From assembly GCF_003030465.1 (NCBI RefSeq), contig NZ_CP028339.1:2984041-3048040 (forward strand): a DNA stretch of 64,000 nucleotides. Direction: 5' to 3'. This stretch comes from Thauera aromatica K172. GTDB taxonomy: Bacteria; Pseudomonadota; Gammaproteobacteria; Burkholderiales; Rhodocyclaceae. The position numbers and the translations under genes are program-made. The notes beneath the pieces are model-generated. The model made no database searches, was not told the origin of the DNA, and was given only the letters and a program-made list of their open reading frames with translations. Shown here piece after piece: positions 54,123 to 63,494 of the stretch; the stretch's first letter is position 1, and every line of letters begins with the position of its first letter.

Positions 54123-55570
54123 AAACCGCTTTCCACCACATGCTCACGTCTCCCCCGCCGCCCCCCCTGGCCGTGTCCACCCGCGCCCTTGCGCGGAAAC
54201 GTTCGCACCCGGCCCGCCGCCTCGCCCTCAGCCTGCTCGCTGCGGCCACCCTCGGCGGCTGCGCCGTCACCGAACCGCTCGTGCGTCCCGACATTGCCCT
54301 CCCCGCCGCATGGAGCGAGCGCGCCGACAGCGCCCCGGCGAGCCTCCCCGACACCTGGTGGCAGCACTTCGGTTCGCCCCGGCTCGACACCCTGGTCGCC
54401 GAAGCCCTGACCTCGGCTCCCGACCTGCGGATCCAGGCCGAACGCGTCGTCCAGGCCGAGCTGGCGCTGCGCCAGGCCGGCGCCTCGCTGCTGCCCTCGC
54501 TGGCGCTCGGCGGCGGCAGCGGCGTACAACATGCCGAAGGCGACGAATCCGCGTCGACCAGCGCCAGCCTCAACGCCCGCTACGAGATCGACCTGTGGGG
54601 GCGGCTCGCCGCCAGCCGCGACGCCAGCCGCGCCGACCTCGCCGCCACCCGCTTCGACCGCGAGGCCGCGCGCCTGTCGATGGCGGCCAACGTCGCCACC
54701 CTGTGGTTCCAGAGCCTGACGCTGGCAGAGCGCGTGGACATCGCACGCCAGAACCTGGCGATCGCCGAGCGCGTGCTGCGCGTCGTCCACGCACGCTACG
54801 AGCACGGCGCCGCCTCCGCCCTGGAGCTGAGCCAGCAGCGCAGCACCGTGCTCGCCCAGCGCAAGGCGATCGAGCCGCTCGAAGTCTCGCTGCGCCAGAC
54901 CCGCTCGGCCCTCGCCATCCTGCTCGGGCGCACGCCGCAGACCGGCTTCGCCGCCGGCGAGCGCCTGGCCGATCTGCGCGTCCCCCTCATCGATGCCGGG
55001 CTGCCTTCGGCGCTGCTCCTGCGCCGCCCCGACATCGCCGCGAGCGAAGCTGAACTCGCCGCCGCCGCCGCCAACCTCGCCGCGGCACGCGCCGCGCTGC
55101 TACCCGCCATCAGCCTGTCGGCCGGCGCCGCCAGCAGCAGCGCCGAGCTGCTGGCGCTGGCCGGGCGCAACAGCGTGCTGTCGCTGTCGGCGGCGCTGCT
55201 GCAGACGATCTTCGACGGCGGCCGCCTCGCCGCCGACGTCGACCTCCAGCGCTCGCGCCAGCGCGAACTGGTCGAAGCCCACCGCCAGACGGTGCTCCGC
55301 GCCCTCAAGGAAGTCGAGGACGCCCTCGCCAATACGGCCCGCGATGCCCGCCAGGAAACCGCCCAGCGCGAGATCCTCACCGAAGCCCGGCGCAGCCTGC
55401 ACCTGTCGGAGCTGCGCTACCGCGAAGGCGCCGACGGCCTGCTCGCCGTGCTCGACGCCCAGCGCACGCTGTTCGCCGCGCAGGACCAGCTCGTGCAGCT
55501 GCGCCTGGCGCGGCTCACCGGCGCGGTGGACCTCTACCGGGCATTGGGCGGCGGCTGGCAGGCGCAGTGA
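54119..55570 (+). CDS. NodT-family outer-membrane efflux lipoprotein
   Basis: A 483-residue protein with lipobox LGGC in [14 protein letters not shown] and two OEP repeats ([20 protein letters not shown] and [20 protein letters not shown], motifs typical of OprM/NodT). It provides the outer-membrane duct for MacAB. The ATG overlaps the macB stop (ATGA). The layout recalls PvdRT-OpmQ of Pseudomonas, a siderophore exporter, and a TonB receptor gene follows. Confidence 0.92.
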   Translation: MKTAFHHMLTSPPPPPLAVSTRALARKRSHPARRLALSLLAAATLGGCAVTEPLVRPDIALPAAWSERADSAPASLPDTWWQHFGSPRLDTLVAEALTSAPDLRIQAERVVQAELALRQAGASLLPSLALGGGSGVQHAEGDESASTSASLNARYEIDLWGRLAASRDASRADLAATRFDREAARLSMAANVATLWFQSLTLAERVDIARQNLAIAERVLRVVHARYEHGAASALELSQQRSTVLAQRKAIEPLEVSLRQTRSALAILLGRTPQTGFAAGERLADLRVPLIDAGLPSALLLRRPDIAASEAELAAAAANLAAARAALLPAISLSAGAASSSAELLALAGRNSVLSLSAALLQTIFDGGRLAADVDLQRSRQRELVEAHRQTVLRALKEVEDALANTARDARQETAQREILTEARRSLHLSELRYREGADGLLAVLDAQRTLFAAQDQLVQLRLARLTGAVDLYRALGGGWQAQ

Positions 55571-55629
55571 AGCGCCGCCGGGCGCGCTGGGGCACACCGT
55601 TGCAGCTGTTGCAATGACACAACAAAGTT

Positions 55630-55648
55630 AATGCTAATCGTTGTCATT
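55630..55648 (+). promoter_or_regulatory. Fur-box-like site and promoter of the TonB receptor
   Basis: AATGCTAATCGTTGTCATT pairs in six of nine positions and overlaps a TTGTCA (-35-like, 55641-55646). A TATAAT follows at 55662-55667, with a perfect ACAACGTTGT palindrome between. The 15-bp spacing is short for sigma70. The region is strikingly AT-rich for this window. Confidence 0.5.
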
Positions 55649-55782
55649 TGTAACAACGTTGTATAATCACTCCGAGAAAGTCGTTCTCGTAACCGGGCGC
55701 CCGGCGCCCACTTCCTCTCCACCAGCCAGCCAGTCGCGTCCTTGCGGCAAGCCAGCCAGATTCATGCCGCAAGGACCGATTG

Positions 55783-57900
55783 ATGAATTGCAAGACTTCA
55801 CGAGCCAGCACGCTCGATTCCCCGCTGCGCCTGACGCGCCTCGCCCTCGCTCTCGCCGCGACCTTCCAGCTGTCCGCGATCGCCACCGCGGCCGAGGTCC
55901 AGCTGCCCCGCATCGACGTCGTCGGCAGTGATGCCGAGGCGGTCAGGAAGATCCCCGGGGCGGTCAGCATCGTCACCACGGAAGACCTCGAGCAGTCCCA
56001 GCCCCTGTCGACCGAGGCCGCACTGAAAAGCGTGCCCGGCATCGTCATCAAGCCCGAGGAAGAGAGCGCCATCGTCGGCAACATCGGCATGCGCGGCCTG
56101 AGCGCCGCCGACTACAAGACGCTGATCCTCGAAGACGGCGTGCCGGTCGCGCCGGGCCTGTTCGTCGGCAATGGCCGCTACTACAACCCGCGCATCCAGC
56201 GCATGGAGAGCATCGAAGTGCTCAAGGGCGCGGCCTCGCTGCGCTACGGCCCGAGCACCATCGGCGGCGTGATCAACTACAGGACCAAGACCCCCGAACC
56301 GGGGGTGTCGGTGTCCGGGCGCATCGGCTCGCACGGCTACCGCGAAGCGACGCTCGAAGCAGGCGGCCAATCGCCTTCCGGCGAGGCCGTCGGCGGCCTG
56401 GTGTTTACCGGCGCGCGCAGCGACGGCTTCCAAGACAAGGATTTCGAGATGCAGGACCTGATGGTCAAGGGCGGCATGGCGCTCGGCGACGATCAGTGGA
56501 TCGGGGTCAAGTTCACCAACTACGAGAACGACGCGAATATTTCCTATCGCGGCATCTTCCTCGACGCCTACCGCGCCGAAGCCGGCTTCAACCCCGCACC
56601 CGACGACTGGTTCCTCACCGAGCGCCGCTCGTTCGACATCAACCATGAATGGACCATCAACGCCGACACCACACTGAGCACCCTGGTGTACTGGAGCGAG
56701 ATGTACCGCGACTACTGGCGCTTCGGCACGGTCAAGGATGCGCCGACCAAAGTCGTCAACGGCCTGAAGCAGTGGAACTACAGCGACAGCCTCAATGGCA
56801 ACAACCGCTCTTTCGATCGCTTCGGCATCGATAGCCGGCTCAACATCGCCCACAACAGCTTCGGCATGCGCAACGAGACCGAGCTCGGGATCCGCTTCAT
56901 GGACGAGGAGATGGTCGACCAGACCATCCAGGCCACGCGCGCCACGCCGCGCACCGGCACGCTCGCCAAGGACGTGGTCGATGCCGCCAAGAGCTACGCC
57001 TTGTTCGCGCAGAACCGCTTCATCATCAACGACCGCCTGGCAGTCACTCCGGGGGTGCGCATCGAGAACTACGAACAGACCCGCAAGGATCGGCGCAAGA
57101 CCGCGACCGAGGGCAACCAGGCCGACACCTCCAATACCGAAGTCATGCCCGGCATCGGCGCCACCTTCCAGCTCGCGCCGATGGCGCAGATCTACGGCGG
57201 CGTCTACAAAGCGTTCTCGCCGGCCCTCAACGGCGATGCCCTGAACGGGCTGTCGGACCAGGAGCTCGACGCCGAGCGCTCGGTCAACTTCGAGATCGGC
57301 GTGCGCGGCAGCAACCACCGGCTGCGCTACGAAGTCACCGCCTTCCGCATGGACTTCGACAACCAGATCATTCCCGCCAACAGCAATTCACTGTTCCAGA
57401 CCACCAACGGCGGCGAAACCCTGCACCAGGGCCTGGAAGCGGCGATCGGCTACGACCTCGGCCGCGGCTTCAGCATCGACGCCAACGCCACCTACATCCC
57501 CGACGCCGAGTTCGTCGGCAACCGCTACAAGGCCGACGGCACCCTCGACATCCCCGACGGCAACCGCGTCACCTACACCCCGGAATGGGTCGCCAACCTG
57601 ATCCTGGGCTACAAGTCCGGGCCGCTGAAGACGGCCTTGAGCATCAACTACGTCGATGAGCAATACACCGACGCCGCCAACTCGCGGGAGCTCAAGGAAA
57701 ACACTTCCGGCTTCTTCACCGGCAAGATGGACGCCTACACCACCGCGGACCTGACCGCGAGCTACACCATCAACAAGCAGCTGAGCGTGTTCGGCGCAGT
57801 GAAGAACCTCGCCGACAAGCACTATATCGCCAGCCTGCGCCAGGGCATCTACGTCGGCCCGGAGCGCAGCTACGAGGTCGGGGCCAAGTACAGCTTCTGA
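55783..57900 (+). CDS. TonB-dependent outer-membrane receptor (FecA/PfeA-like, no signalling domain)
   Basis: A 705-residue receptor. The signal peptide (LALALAATFQLSAIATAAEV) is followed directly by the plug (RIDVVGSDAEAVRKIPGAVS, then IGMRGLSAADYKTLILEDGV and LKGAASLRYGPSTIGGVINY) and the 22-strand barrel ending SYEVGAKYSF. There is no N-terminal STN domain, so it does not signal through a FecR. The ligand is probably a ferric chelate, given the Fur-like promoter and the exporter upstream. ATG 55783 follows AAGGA; a TTG codon precedes it. Confidence 0.93.
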   Translation: MNCKTSRASTLDSPLRLTRLALALAATFQLSAIATAAEVQLPRIDVVGSDAEAVRKIPGAVSIVTTEDLEQSQPLSTEAALKSVPGIVIKPEEESAIVGNIGMRGLSAADYKTLILEDGVPVAPGLFVGNGRYYNPRIQRMESIEVLKGAASLRYGPSTIGGVINYRTKTPEPGVSVSGRIGSHGYREATLEAGGQSPSGEAVGGLVFTGARSDGFQDKDFEMQDLMVKGGMALGDDQWIGVKFTNYENDANISYRGIFLDAYRAEAGFNPAPDDWFLTERRSFDINHEWTINADTTLSTLVYWSEMYRDYWRFGTVKDAPTKVVNGLKQWNYSDSLNGNNRSFDRFGIDSRLNIAHNSFGMRNETELGIRFMDEEMVDQTIQATRATPRTGTLAKDVVDAAKSYALFAQNRFIINDRLAVTPGVRIENYEQTRKDRRKTATEGNQADTSNTEVMPGIGATFQLAPMAQIYGGVYKAFSPALNGDALNGLSDQELDAERSVNFEIGVRGSNHRLRYEVTAFRMDFDNQIIPANSNSLFQTTNGGETLHQGLEAAIGYDLGRGFSIDANATYIPDAEFVGNRYKADGTLDIPDGNRVTYTPEWVANLILGYKSGPLKTALSINYVDEQYTDAANSRELKENTSGFFTGKMDAYTTADLTASYTINKQLSVFGAVKNLADKHYIASLRQGIYVGPERSYEVGAKYSF

Positions 57901-57971
57901 GCCTCCGCGGCGCACGGAGCACACGCTCCGTGCGCCGGGCCCGCAAGCCCGCCACCGGGCGAGCATGAAAA

Positions 57972-57993
57972 AAGCGCCGAAAGGCGCTTGTTT
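57972..57993 (+). terminator. Intrinsic terminator after the TonB receptor
   Basis: AAGCGCC and GGCGCTT form a stem with a GAAA loop, followed by GTTT. It starts 71 bp after the receptor stop and also faces the end of the DUF6746-like gene. Confidence 0.75.
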
Positions 57994-58037
57994 CATGTCG
58001 GATGCGCCCGCCGGGCGCGCCCCGTTACCGCTTCGGC

Positions 58038-58412
58038 TTACTTGACGATCTGGCGGGACACCGCCAGGTACTCGCGCCCGTGCTCGATCACCGCCTCGCG
58101 GTCGAGCTTTTCGGATGCCTTATGCACCGCTTCGAGCGTGTCGGCGAGGGCGCCCATGTCCTCGTTGATCTTCTTCAGCGCGTTTTCCAGCGTATAGGTG
58201 AGGATGTGCACCTCGGCCAGGTCGGAATCGCTGACTTCGCCATCGAGAATGGCCTGCAGCTTGTGGTTGTACTCGGAAAAATTGGCCACGGCCTGCGTCA
58301 GGGTTTCCGCCGGCTTGCCCTTGAAGTGGCCGCCGTCTTCGGCCGCCCAGAGCGGCTGCGTGGAGACGAGGCCGAACACTGCGACCAGGCCGACGACAAT
58401 CCGTTTTTTCAT
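58038..58412 (-). CDS. Small periplasmic helical protein (DUF6746-like)
   Basis: A 124-residue exported protein: signal peptide (MKKRIVVGLVAVFGLVSTQP), GGHFKGKPAETLTQAVANFS and then amphipathic helices (LAEVHILTYTLENALKKINE, LADTLEAVHKASEKLDREAV). It is smaller and less GC-biased than its neighbours. Similar proteins occur next to iron and siderophore genes in betaproteobacteria. The function is unknown. GGAAGAGAA lies before the ATG. Confidence 0.72.
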   Translation of the reverse strand: MKKRIVVGLVAVFGLVSTQPLWAAEDGGHFKGKPAETLTQAVANFSEYNHKLQAILDGEVSDSDLAEVHILTYTLENALKKINEDMGALADTLEAVHKASEKLDREAVIEHGREYLAVSRQIVK

Positions 58413-58711
58413 TTCTCTTCCTTTTCGGAACGGGGAGGTGGCACGCGCATCCGGGCACTGCGGTGCGGACCCGCAGCGCGAACCGTTATCGCAAACAATT
58501 CGCAACTCTATTTCATTCTCACGCCCTGTCAAGGTGACGCCCGGCCGCTCATCTCCAACTCACCGCCGGCTCGCCGCAGCGGCCCTGCTCGAAGCGCTTC
58601 ACGCAGACGCGCTGCGTGCAGCTCGATGCAGGGGCCGATGCCGGCAGGAAGGGGTGCGCCAGTGGCCGGCGTCAGTGGCCGGCGTCAATTGACGACGCTG
58701 GCACACAATGA
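58413..58711. other. Intergenic region upstream of the small periplasmic gene
   Basis: This is most of a 423-bp gene-free gap between divergent genes. An AT-rich patch at about 58490-58525 with two TTGCGA-type half repeats on the minus strand is the probable promoter of the DUF6746-like gene. The rest is GC-rich and shows nothing I can interpret. Confidence 0.4.
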
Positions 58712-58730
58712 GAGAATAAGAACCGTTCTC
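58712..58730 (+). promoter_or_regulatory. Fur box upstream of the ECF sigma gene
   Basis: GAGAATAAGAACCGTTCTC has perfectly inverted GAGAA/TTCTC ends in a 19-bp frame. It lies about 105 bp before the sigma factor start. Iron-dependent ECF sigma genes are usually Fur-controlled, which supports the call. Confidence 0.65.
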
Positions 58731-58835
58731 AACATAAGCCAGCCACACCGAGCCTCGGACCGCACACCGTCCGCGCGCCCTCCGGTCAGCCAGCCCGATC
58801 GCGGGGCCCGCCCCGTCCATCCTCCGGAGGCTCCC

Positions 58836-59342
58836 GTGAGCAGTGCGTCCCCCAGCTTCAGCGTCGCCGAGCTCTACCACGCCCATCGCGGCTGGCTGCT
58901 GAGCTGGCTGCGGCGCCGGCTCGGCTGCCCGCACGACGCCGGCGACCTCGCCCACGACACCTTCGTCCGCGTGCTGCTGCGGGCAGAGCACGACCGCCCC
59001 CGCGAGCCGCGCGCCTACCTCGCCACCCTCGCCCACGGTCTGCTTGTGGACCACCTGCGCCGGCGCGACCTCGAGCGCGCCTACCTCGCCGAGCTGGCCG
59101 CGCGGCCCGCAGCGGTGCAGCCCTCGACAGAGGACCTCGCCATCGCCGTCGACACCTTGCACGCCATCGACCGCGTCCTCGACGGCCTCGCCCCCAAGGC
59201 GCGCGCCGCCTACCTGTACAGCCGCCTCGACGGCCTCGCCCATGCCGAGATCGCCGCCCTGCTCGGCGTTTCGGTGTCGCGCGTGCGCCAGTACCTGGCC
59301 ACGGCCGCCCGCCACTGCTATGCGCTGCACTATGCCGGCTGA
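58836..59342 (+). CDS. FecI-type ECF sigma factor
   Basis: A 168-residue sigma70-like protein: region 2 (AELYHAHRGWLLSWLRRRLG, then DAGDLAHDTFVRVLLRAEHD) and region 4 (DGLAPKARAAYLYSRLDGLA, then HAEIAALLGVSVSRVRQYLA). The start is GTG at 58836 after GGAGG. It overlaps the FecR gene, and an STN-containing receptor follows, giving the classical cell-surface signalling triad. Confidence 0.93.
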   Translation: MSSASPSFSVAELYHAHRGWLLSWLRRRLGCPHDAGDLAHDTFVRVLLRAEHDRPREPRAYLATLAHGLLVDHLRRRDLERAYLAELAARPAAVQPSTEDLAIAVDTLHAIDRVLDGLAPKARAAYLYSRLDGLAHAEIAALLGVSVSRVRQYLATAARHCYALHYAG

Positions 59343-60336
59343 GGAAGAGCGGTGGCGCCCGGGCGCCACCGCGCGCGCCGGCGACGATGTGCCGGTGTCA
59401 GCGCACGTACTCGACGCCGCCATCGCCTGGCAGCTCGAGCTCGACGCGGGAGCGGAACCGGCAGCGCATGCCGCCTTCAGCCGCTGGCTCGAGGCCGATC
59501 CCGAACACCGCCGCGCGTGGCGCCAGCTGTGCGCCCTCGACGCCGGCCTGCGCCCGCTGCAGGCCGCTCCACTGCGTGCCGCACTGCTGCGGGCTCCGCG
59601 CAACCGGCACCGCCGCACGGCCGCGGCCGTACTCGCCGGCGCATTGCTCGCCGGCGTCGGCCTGGCCGCGCTCGAACAGCGGATGCCGCTGGCGGCCCGC
59701 CTGGCCGACTACGGCACCGCCACCGGCGAGCGCCGCCAGTTCGCGCTCCCCGATGGCAGCCAGCTCTACCTGAACACGCGCAGCGCCGTCGACCTCGCCT
59801 TCGACAGCGAACGCCGCGCGCTGCACCTGGCCACCGGCGAGATCCTCGTCGAGACCGCCCACGCCGCGGCCGAAACCCGCCCCTTCGTCGTCCTCACCGC
59901 CGACGGCGCGCTGCGCGCGCTCGGCACCCGCTTCGTGGTCCGCAAGCTCGACACCGGCACCCTGCTCACGGTCGTGCACTCGGCCGTCGCCGCCCAGCCG
60001 GCACGCCGGAGCGACGAACGGCGGATCGGCACCGGCGAGCGCGCCCTGGTGCACGCCGACGGCGTCGGCCCCGCCGCCGCCGCGCCGGCCGAGGCCGACG
60101 CCTGGCGCGACGGCATGCTGGTGGTCGAGAACGCACCGCTCGCTGAAGTCGTGGCCGAGCTCGGCCGCTACCGCCCGGGCCACACCGGAGTCGATGCCGC
60201 GCTCGCCGGCCTGCGCGTCACCGGCACCTTTTCCCTCGACGACAGCGGACGCGCACTGCAGGCGCTCGCCGACGGCCTCGGCCTGAGACTGCTCCGCCGC
60301 GGCCCGTGGTGGCTCACCCTCGCCCCCGCCACCTGA
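59332..60336 (+). CDS. FecR-type anti-sigma factor/transducer
   Basis: A 334-residue inner-membrane regulator. A cytoplasmic DUF4880/FecR N-terminal part (AIAWQLELDAGAEPAAHAAF, then SRWLEADPEHRRAWRQL) is followed by a membrane helix (AAAVLAGALLAGVGLAALEQ) and a periplasmic FecR domain (YGTATGERRQFALPDGSQLY, LNTRSAVDLAFD). It holds the ECF sigma factor until the receptor reports ligand. The start overlaps the sigma gene by 11 bp. Confidence 0.93.
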   Translation: MPAEEERWRPGATARAGDDVPVSAHVLDAAIAWQLELDAGAEPAAHAAFSRWLEADPEHRRAWRQLCALDAGLRPLQAAPLRAALLRAPRNRHRRTAAAVLAGALLAGVGLAALEQRMPLAARLADYGTATGERRQFALPDGSQLYLNTRSAVDLAFDSERRALHLATGEILVETAHAAAETRPFVVLTADGALRALGTRFVVRKLDTGTLLTVVHSAVAAQPARRSDERRIGTGERALVHADGVGPAAAAPAEADAWRDGMLVVENAPLAEVVAELGRYRPGHTGVDAALAGLRVTGTFSLDDSGRALQALADGLGLRLLRRGPWWLTLAPAT

Positions 60337-60455
60337 ACTCGCGCGCACCGGGGGGGGGACGGTATTTTTTGCGCTTTTTTCGTCCTCCCCCCTGTCACTT
60401 TTCAGTTCTCGTTCGGCACACCAGGCAGAAACCTTTCATCCGCCAGGAGTTGCCC

Positions 60456-62861
60456 ATGCATCGAACCTCTCCCACCCGCCCCACCACCCGCCCCACCACC
60501 CGCCCGCTGCTGCGCCCGATTCTCGCCGCCATCGTCCTCGGCACCAGCCCCCTCTCCCTCGCCGCGGCCAGCACCGCCCCCGTGGCGCAGGCCACCACCG
60601 CCGAACGCGACTACGCCGTCCCCGCCGGCCCCCTCGGGGCGACGCTGAACCGCATCGCACGCGAAGCCGGCCTGACCGTCGTCGTCGATGGCAGCCTCGT
60701 CGCCAACAAACTCGCTCCCGCGGTGAACGGGCGCATGAGCGCCGAGACCGCGCTGCGCCGCGCGCTCGCCGGCAGCGGCCTGGGCCTCTCGATCGAAGGC
60801 GGCGCGGCGCTGATCCGCGCCCCCCGCAGCGCGGCGTCGGCGCCCCATCAGCTCCCCGAAGTGCGTGTCCTCGCCACCACGGCCACCGCCGCCTACCAGG
60901 CCGCAGCAGCGACCAGCGCCACCCGCATCGACGCCCCGCTGCGCGACATCCCGCAGACGGTCAACGTCGTCACGCCGACGCTCATCGCCGACCAGGCCGC
61001 GCAGTCCCTGCAGGACACCCTGCAGAACGTGCCGGGGGTCTCCTTCCACATCGGCGACGGCCAGCGCGACCAGGTCTATATCCGCGGCTTCGACGCCATC
61101 GGCGACCAGTACGTCGATGGCCTGCGCGACGACGGCCTCTACTACCGCGACCTCTCCAACGTCGACCGCATCGAGGTGGTCAAGGGGCCGGCGGCCGTCC
61201 TCTACGGCCGCGGCTCCTCGGGCGGCATCGTCAACCGCATCACCAAGAAGCCGGGCTCCGACCCGGTGCGCGAACTGAGCCTGGTGCTCGGCAGCTGGGA
61301 CCAGCGCCGCAGCAGCTTCGACCTCGGCGGCGCCCTCGGCGAATCCGCCGACTTCCGCCTCACCGGGGCCGTCGAGCGCGCCGACAGCTTCCGCGACGAA
61401 GGCTTCCTCGAGCGCGAAGCCTTCGCCCCCTCGCTCGCGCTGCAGCTTTCGGCCGACACCCGCCTCCTCATCCAGGCCGAAACGCTGCGCGACAAGCGCA
61501 TCACCGACATGGGCATTCCGGCCTTCCGCGGGCACCCGGTGAAGGTTTCGGACGACACCTACTACGGCACCGCCAACGCCCGCCACGACGACTACTCCGA
61601 GGCCCGCGTCGATGCCGGACGCCTCACCCTCGAGCACCGCATCGACGACCGCCTGGCGCTGCGCAACCATTTCGGCACCTACTCCTATCGGCTGGACCGC
61701 CAGAACACTTTCGCCGCCACCGTCAACGAGGCGGCACAGACCGCGAGCCTGTTCCACGGCGCCACCGATCGCGATGACCAGGGCTGGTTCAACCAGCTCG
61801 AGCTCACCCAGGAGCTCGCCGCCGCCGGCATGCGCCACCAGCTCCTGTACGGCCTCGAGCTCGGCCGCCAGGAGAAGGACTTCCAGTCGTGGAACTGGAA
61901 CGTGCGGCCCACGGTAAACGTCTTCGATCCGGTGCAGCCGCCGCTTTCCGCCTTCGGACGGCCGGTGCTCGCCAACGACAACCTGACTTCGATGGAAGTC
62001 GTCAGCGCCTACATCCAGGATCTGGTGACCCTGTCGCCGCGCTGGAAAATGCTCGTCGGCCTGCGCCACGACAGCTTCCGCCAGGAAGTCGACGACCGCC
62101 TCGCCGGCCAGTCCGACCGCGAACGCACCGACCGCGAATGGAGCCCGCGCGCCGGCCTCGTCTTCCAGCCCAGCGACTGGCAGTCGTGGTACCTGTCGTG
62201 GAGCCGCTCCTTCCAGCCCTCGGGCGAGACCCTGGCCTTCTCCGCCGCCCAGGCCGACATGGCCCCCGAGGAGACGACCAACCTCGAAGTCGGCACCAAG
62301 CTCGACTTCTTCGATGGCCGGCTGTCGGCGACCGCCGCGCTGTTCGAACTCGAGCGCCGCGGAATCAAGGCCACCGACCCGGTCAGCCGCACCTTGGTCG
62401 CGGTCGGCACCCAGCGCACGCGCGGTCTCGAACTCACCGTCGCCGGCGAGATCGCGCCGCGCTGGCAGCTGTCGGCCGGCTACGCCCACCTCGACACGCG
62501 TGTCACGCGCTCGGTGGCGGTCCAGAACGGCGTCGACCTGGAAGGCACGCGCGCCGCGCTGACGCCGCTCAACAGCGCCAACCTGTGGCTGGTGCACGAA
62601 CTGGGCGGCGGCTTCCACCTCGGCGGCGGCCTGCGATACGTCGGCGACCGTTACGCGGCCCCCGACAACCTGGTGACGCTGCCCTCCTACGTCACCGCCG
62701 ACGCGATGCTGCGCTACGAGACCAAGGGCTACGAGCTCGCCCTGAACCTGAAGAACCTGGCCGACAAGGAGTATTTCGTCTCCGGCCACGGCGCAAGCAA
62801 CAACCTCAACGCCCCCGGCGCACCACGCAGCATCCAGCTGACCGCACGCCTGCGCTTCTGA
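60456..62861 (+). CDS. TonB-dependent siderophore receptor with STN signalling domain
   Basis: An 801-residue receptor. A signal peptide with an odd repeated PTTRPTTRP N-terminus is followed by the STN domain (about 48-120: RDYAVPAGPLGATLNRIARE, ALRRALAGSGLGLSIEG). The plug (DIPQTVNVVTPTLIADQAAQ, IRGFDAIGDQYVDGLRDDGL, YGRGSSGGIVNRITKKPG) and the barrel, ending RSIQLTARLRF, come next. The STN domain docks on the FecR-like protein encoded upstream, so ligand binding can induce its own operon. It resembles ferrichrome/ferrioxamine-type receptors; the true ligand is unknown. AGGAG precedes the ATG. Confidence 0.94.
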   Translation: MHRTSPTRPTTRPTTRPLLRPILAAIVLGTSPLSLAAASTAPVAQATTAERDYAVPAGPLGATLNRIAREAGLTVVVDGSLVANKLAPAVNGRMSAETALRRALAGSGLGLSIEGGAALIRAPRSAASAPHQLPEVRVLATTATAAYQAAAATSATRIDAPLRDIPQTVNVVTPTLIADQAAQSLQDTLQNVPGVSFHIGDGQRDQVYIRGFDAIGDQYVDGLRDDGLYYRDLSNVDRIEVVKGPAAVLYGRGSSGGIVNRITKKPGSDPVRELSLVLGSWDQRRSSFDLGGALGESADFRLTGAVERADSFRDEGFLEREAFAPSLALQLSADTRLLIQAETLRDKRITDMGIPAFRGHPVKVSDDTYYGTANARHDDYSEARVDAGRLTLEHRIDDRLALRNHFGTYSYRLDRQNTFAATVNEAAQTASLFHGATDRDDQGWFNQLELTQELAAAGMRHQLLYGLELGRQEKDFQSWNWNVRPTVNVFDPVQPPLSAFGRPVLANDNLTSMEVVSAYIQDLVTLSPRWKMLVGLRHDSFRQEVDDRLAGQSDRERTDREWSPRAGLVFQPSDWQSWYLSWSRSFQPSGETLAFSAAQADMAPEETTNLEVGTKLDFFDGRLSATAALFELERRGIKATDPVSRTLVAVGTQRTRGLELTVAGEIAPRWQLSAGYAHLDTRVTRSVAVQNGVDLEGTRAALTPLNSANLWLVHELGGGFHLGGGLRYVGDRYAAPDNLVTLPSYVTADAMLRYETKGYELALNLKNLADKEYFVSGHGASNNLNAPGAPRSIQLTARLRF

Positions 62862-62886
62862 CGCCCGGACGGGGCTCGACTACATT

Positions 62887-62904
62887 TGCGAATGAGAATT
62901 CGTA
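62887..62904 (+). promoter_or_regulatory. Fur-box-like inverted repeat
   Basis: TGCGAAT and ATTCGTA arms (six of seven paired) flank GAGA, followed by ATCATATAGAAT with a possible -10 (TATAGA). It lies 25 bp after the receptor stop and upstream of a hairpin and a broken reading frame. Confidence 0.5.
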
Positions 62905-62920
62905 TCATATAGAATCGGCC

Positions 62921-62960
62921 GCTTGCATGCGGACTCCTCGCCCCGGGCCCGCATGCAAGC
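62921..62960 (+). repeat. Perfect 12-bp inverted repeat, hairpin-forming
   Basis: GCTTGCATGCGG (62921-62932) pairs exactly with CCGCATGCAAGC (62949-62960) around a 16-base loop. It lies right after the Fur-like site. It may be an mRNA leader element or part of a small RNA. Confidence 0.6.
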
Positions 62961-63157
62961 CCCCCGCCAGCCAGGAGCGCCGTGCGCTCAGCCAGCCGTT
63001 GAGCCGAAACAATGCGCTTATGGAGAGCGATCGATGCCTTGTCCCCGCAGATGCACGTCCTGTCGCCCCCCTCGCCGCCGCGCTGCTGGCGGGTCTCGCC
63101 CGGCCTGGCGCGGGACGCGGGCGCACGCTGACCGTCGGCTACCCGATGGATTTCTGA
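62927..63157 (+). pseudogene. Possible collapsed TonB-receptor or leader reading frame
   Basis: An open frame of 76 codons whose inner part (from ATG 63020) gives a short hydrophobic stretch (VAPLAAALLAGLARPGAG) that runs straight into GRTLTVGYPMDF and a stop. The ending resembles the last strand of an outer-membrane receptor. A plausible reading is a receptor gene that lost its middle and kept its Fur-like promoter. The evidence is thin and the frame could be chance. Confidence 0.25.
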
Positions 63158-63170
63158 GCACGTGACGCCG

Positions 63171-63491
63171 ATGCCCTCCCTTCGCACGACGGTGGCGGCG
63201 CGGCGGCACGGCGCGATCGCCGTGCGCGTGCTCACCGCGGTCGGCGGCGGCTACGCCTGCTCCGCCGCCGCGGTGGCCGTGCTGGCAGCGCTGCTGGCGC
63301 TTGCCGGCATCCCCCGTGGACAGGCGGCGGTGGCTGCGGCGCTGGGCGGCTTTCCGCTCTACCTCGGCGTGCTGCTGTGGAGTTTCACCGCACCGCGGCT
63401 CGCCCGCGTCGGCATCGTCCTCGGCACCACCACGGCCGTCTGCGCCCTGCTCGCGGCGTGGCTGGCGGTGCCGCAGGTGGGCGGGAGCTGA
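63171..63491 (+). CDS. DUF3649 small membrane protein of iron-uptake modules
   Basis: A 106-residue protein with three hydrophobic helices (YACSAAAVAVLAALLALAGI, then GGFPLYLGVLLWSFTAPRLA, VGIVLGTTTAVCALLAAWLA). DUF3649 proteins accompany PepSY-TM ferrisiderophore reductases beside TonB receptors. The start could be ATG 63171 or GTG 63162. The next gene begins 3 bp after its stop. Confidence 0.8.
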   Translation: MPSLRTTVAARRHGAIAVRVLTAVGGGYACSAAAVAVLAALLALAGIPRGQAAVAAALGGFPLYLGVLLWSFTAPRLARVGIVLGTTTAVCALLAAWLAVPQVGGS

Positions 63492-63494
63492 TCG

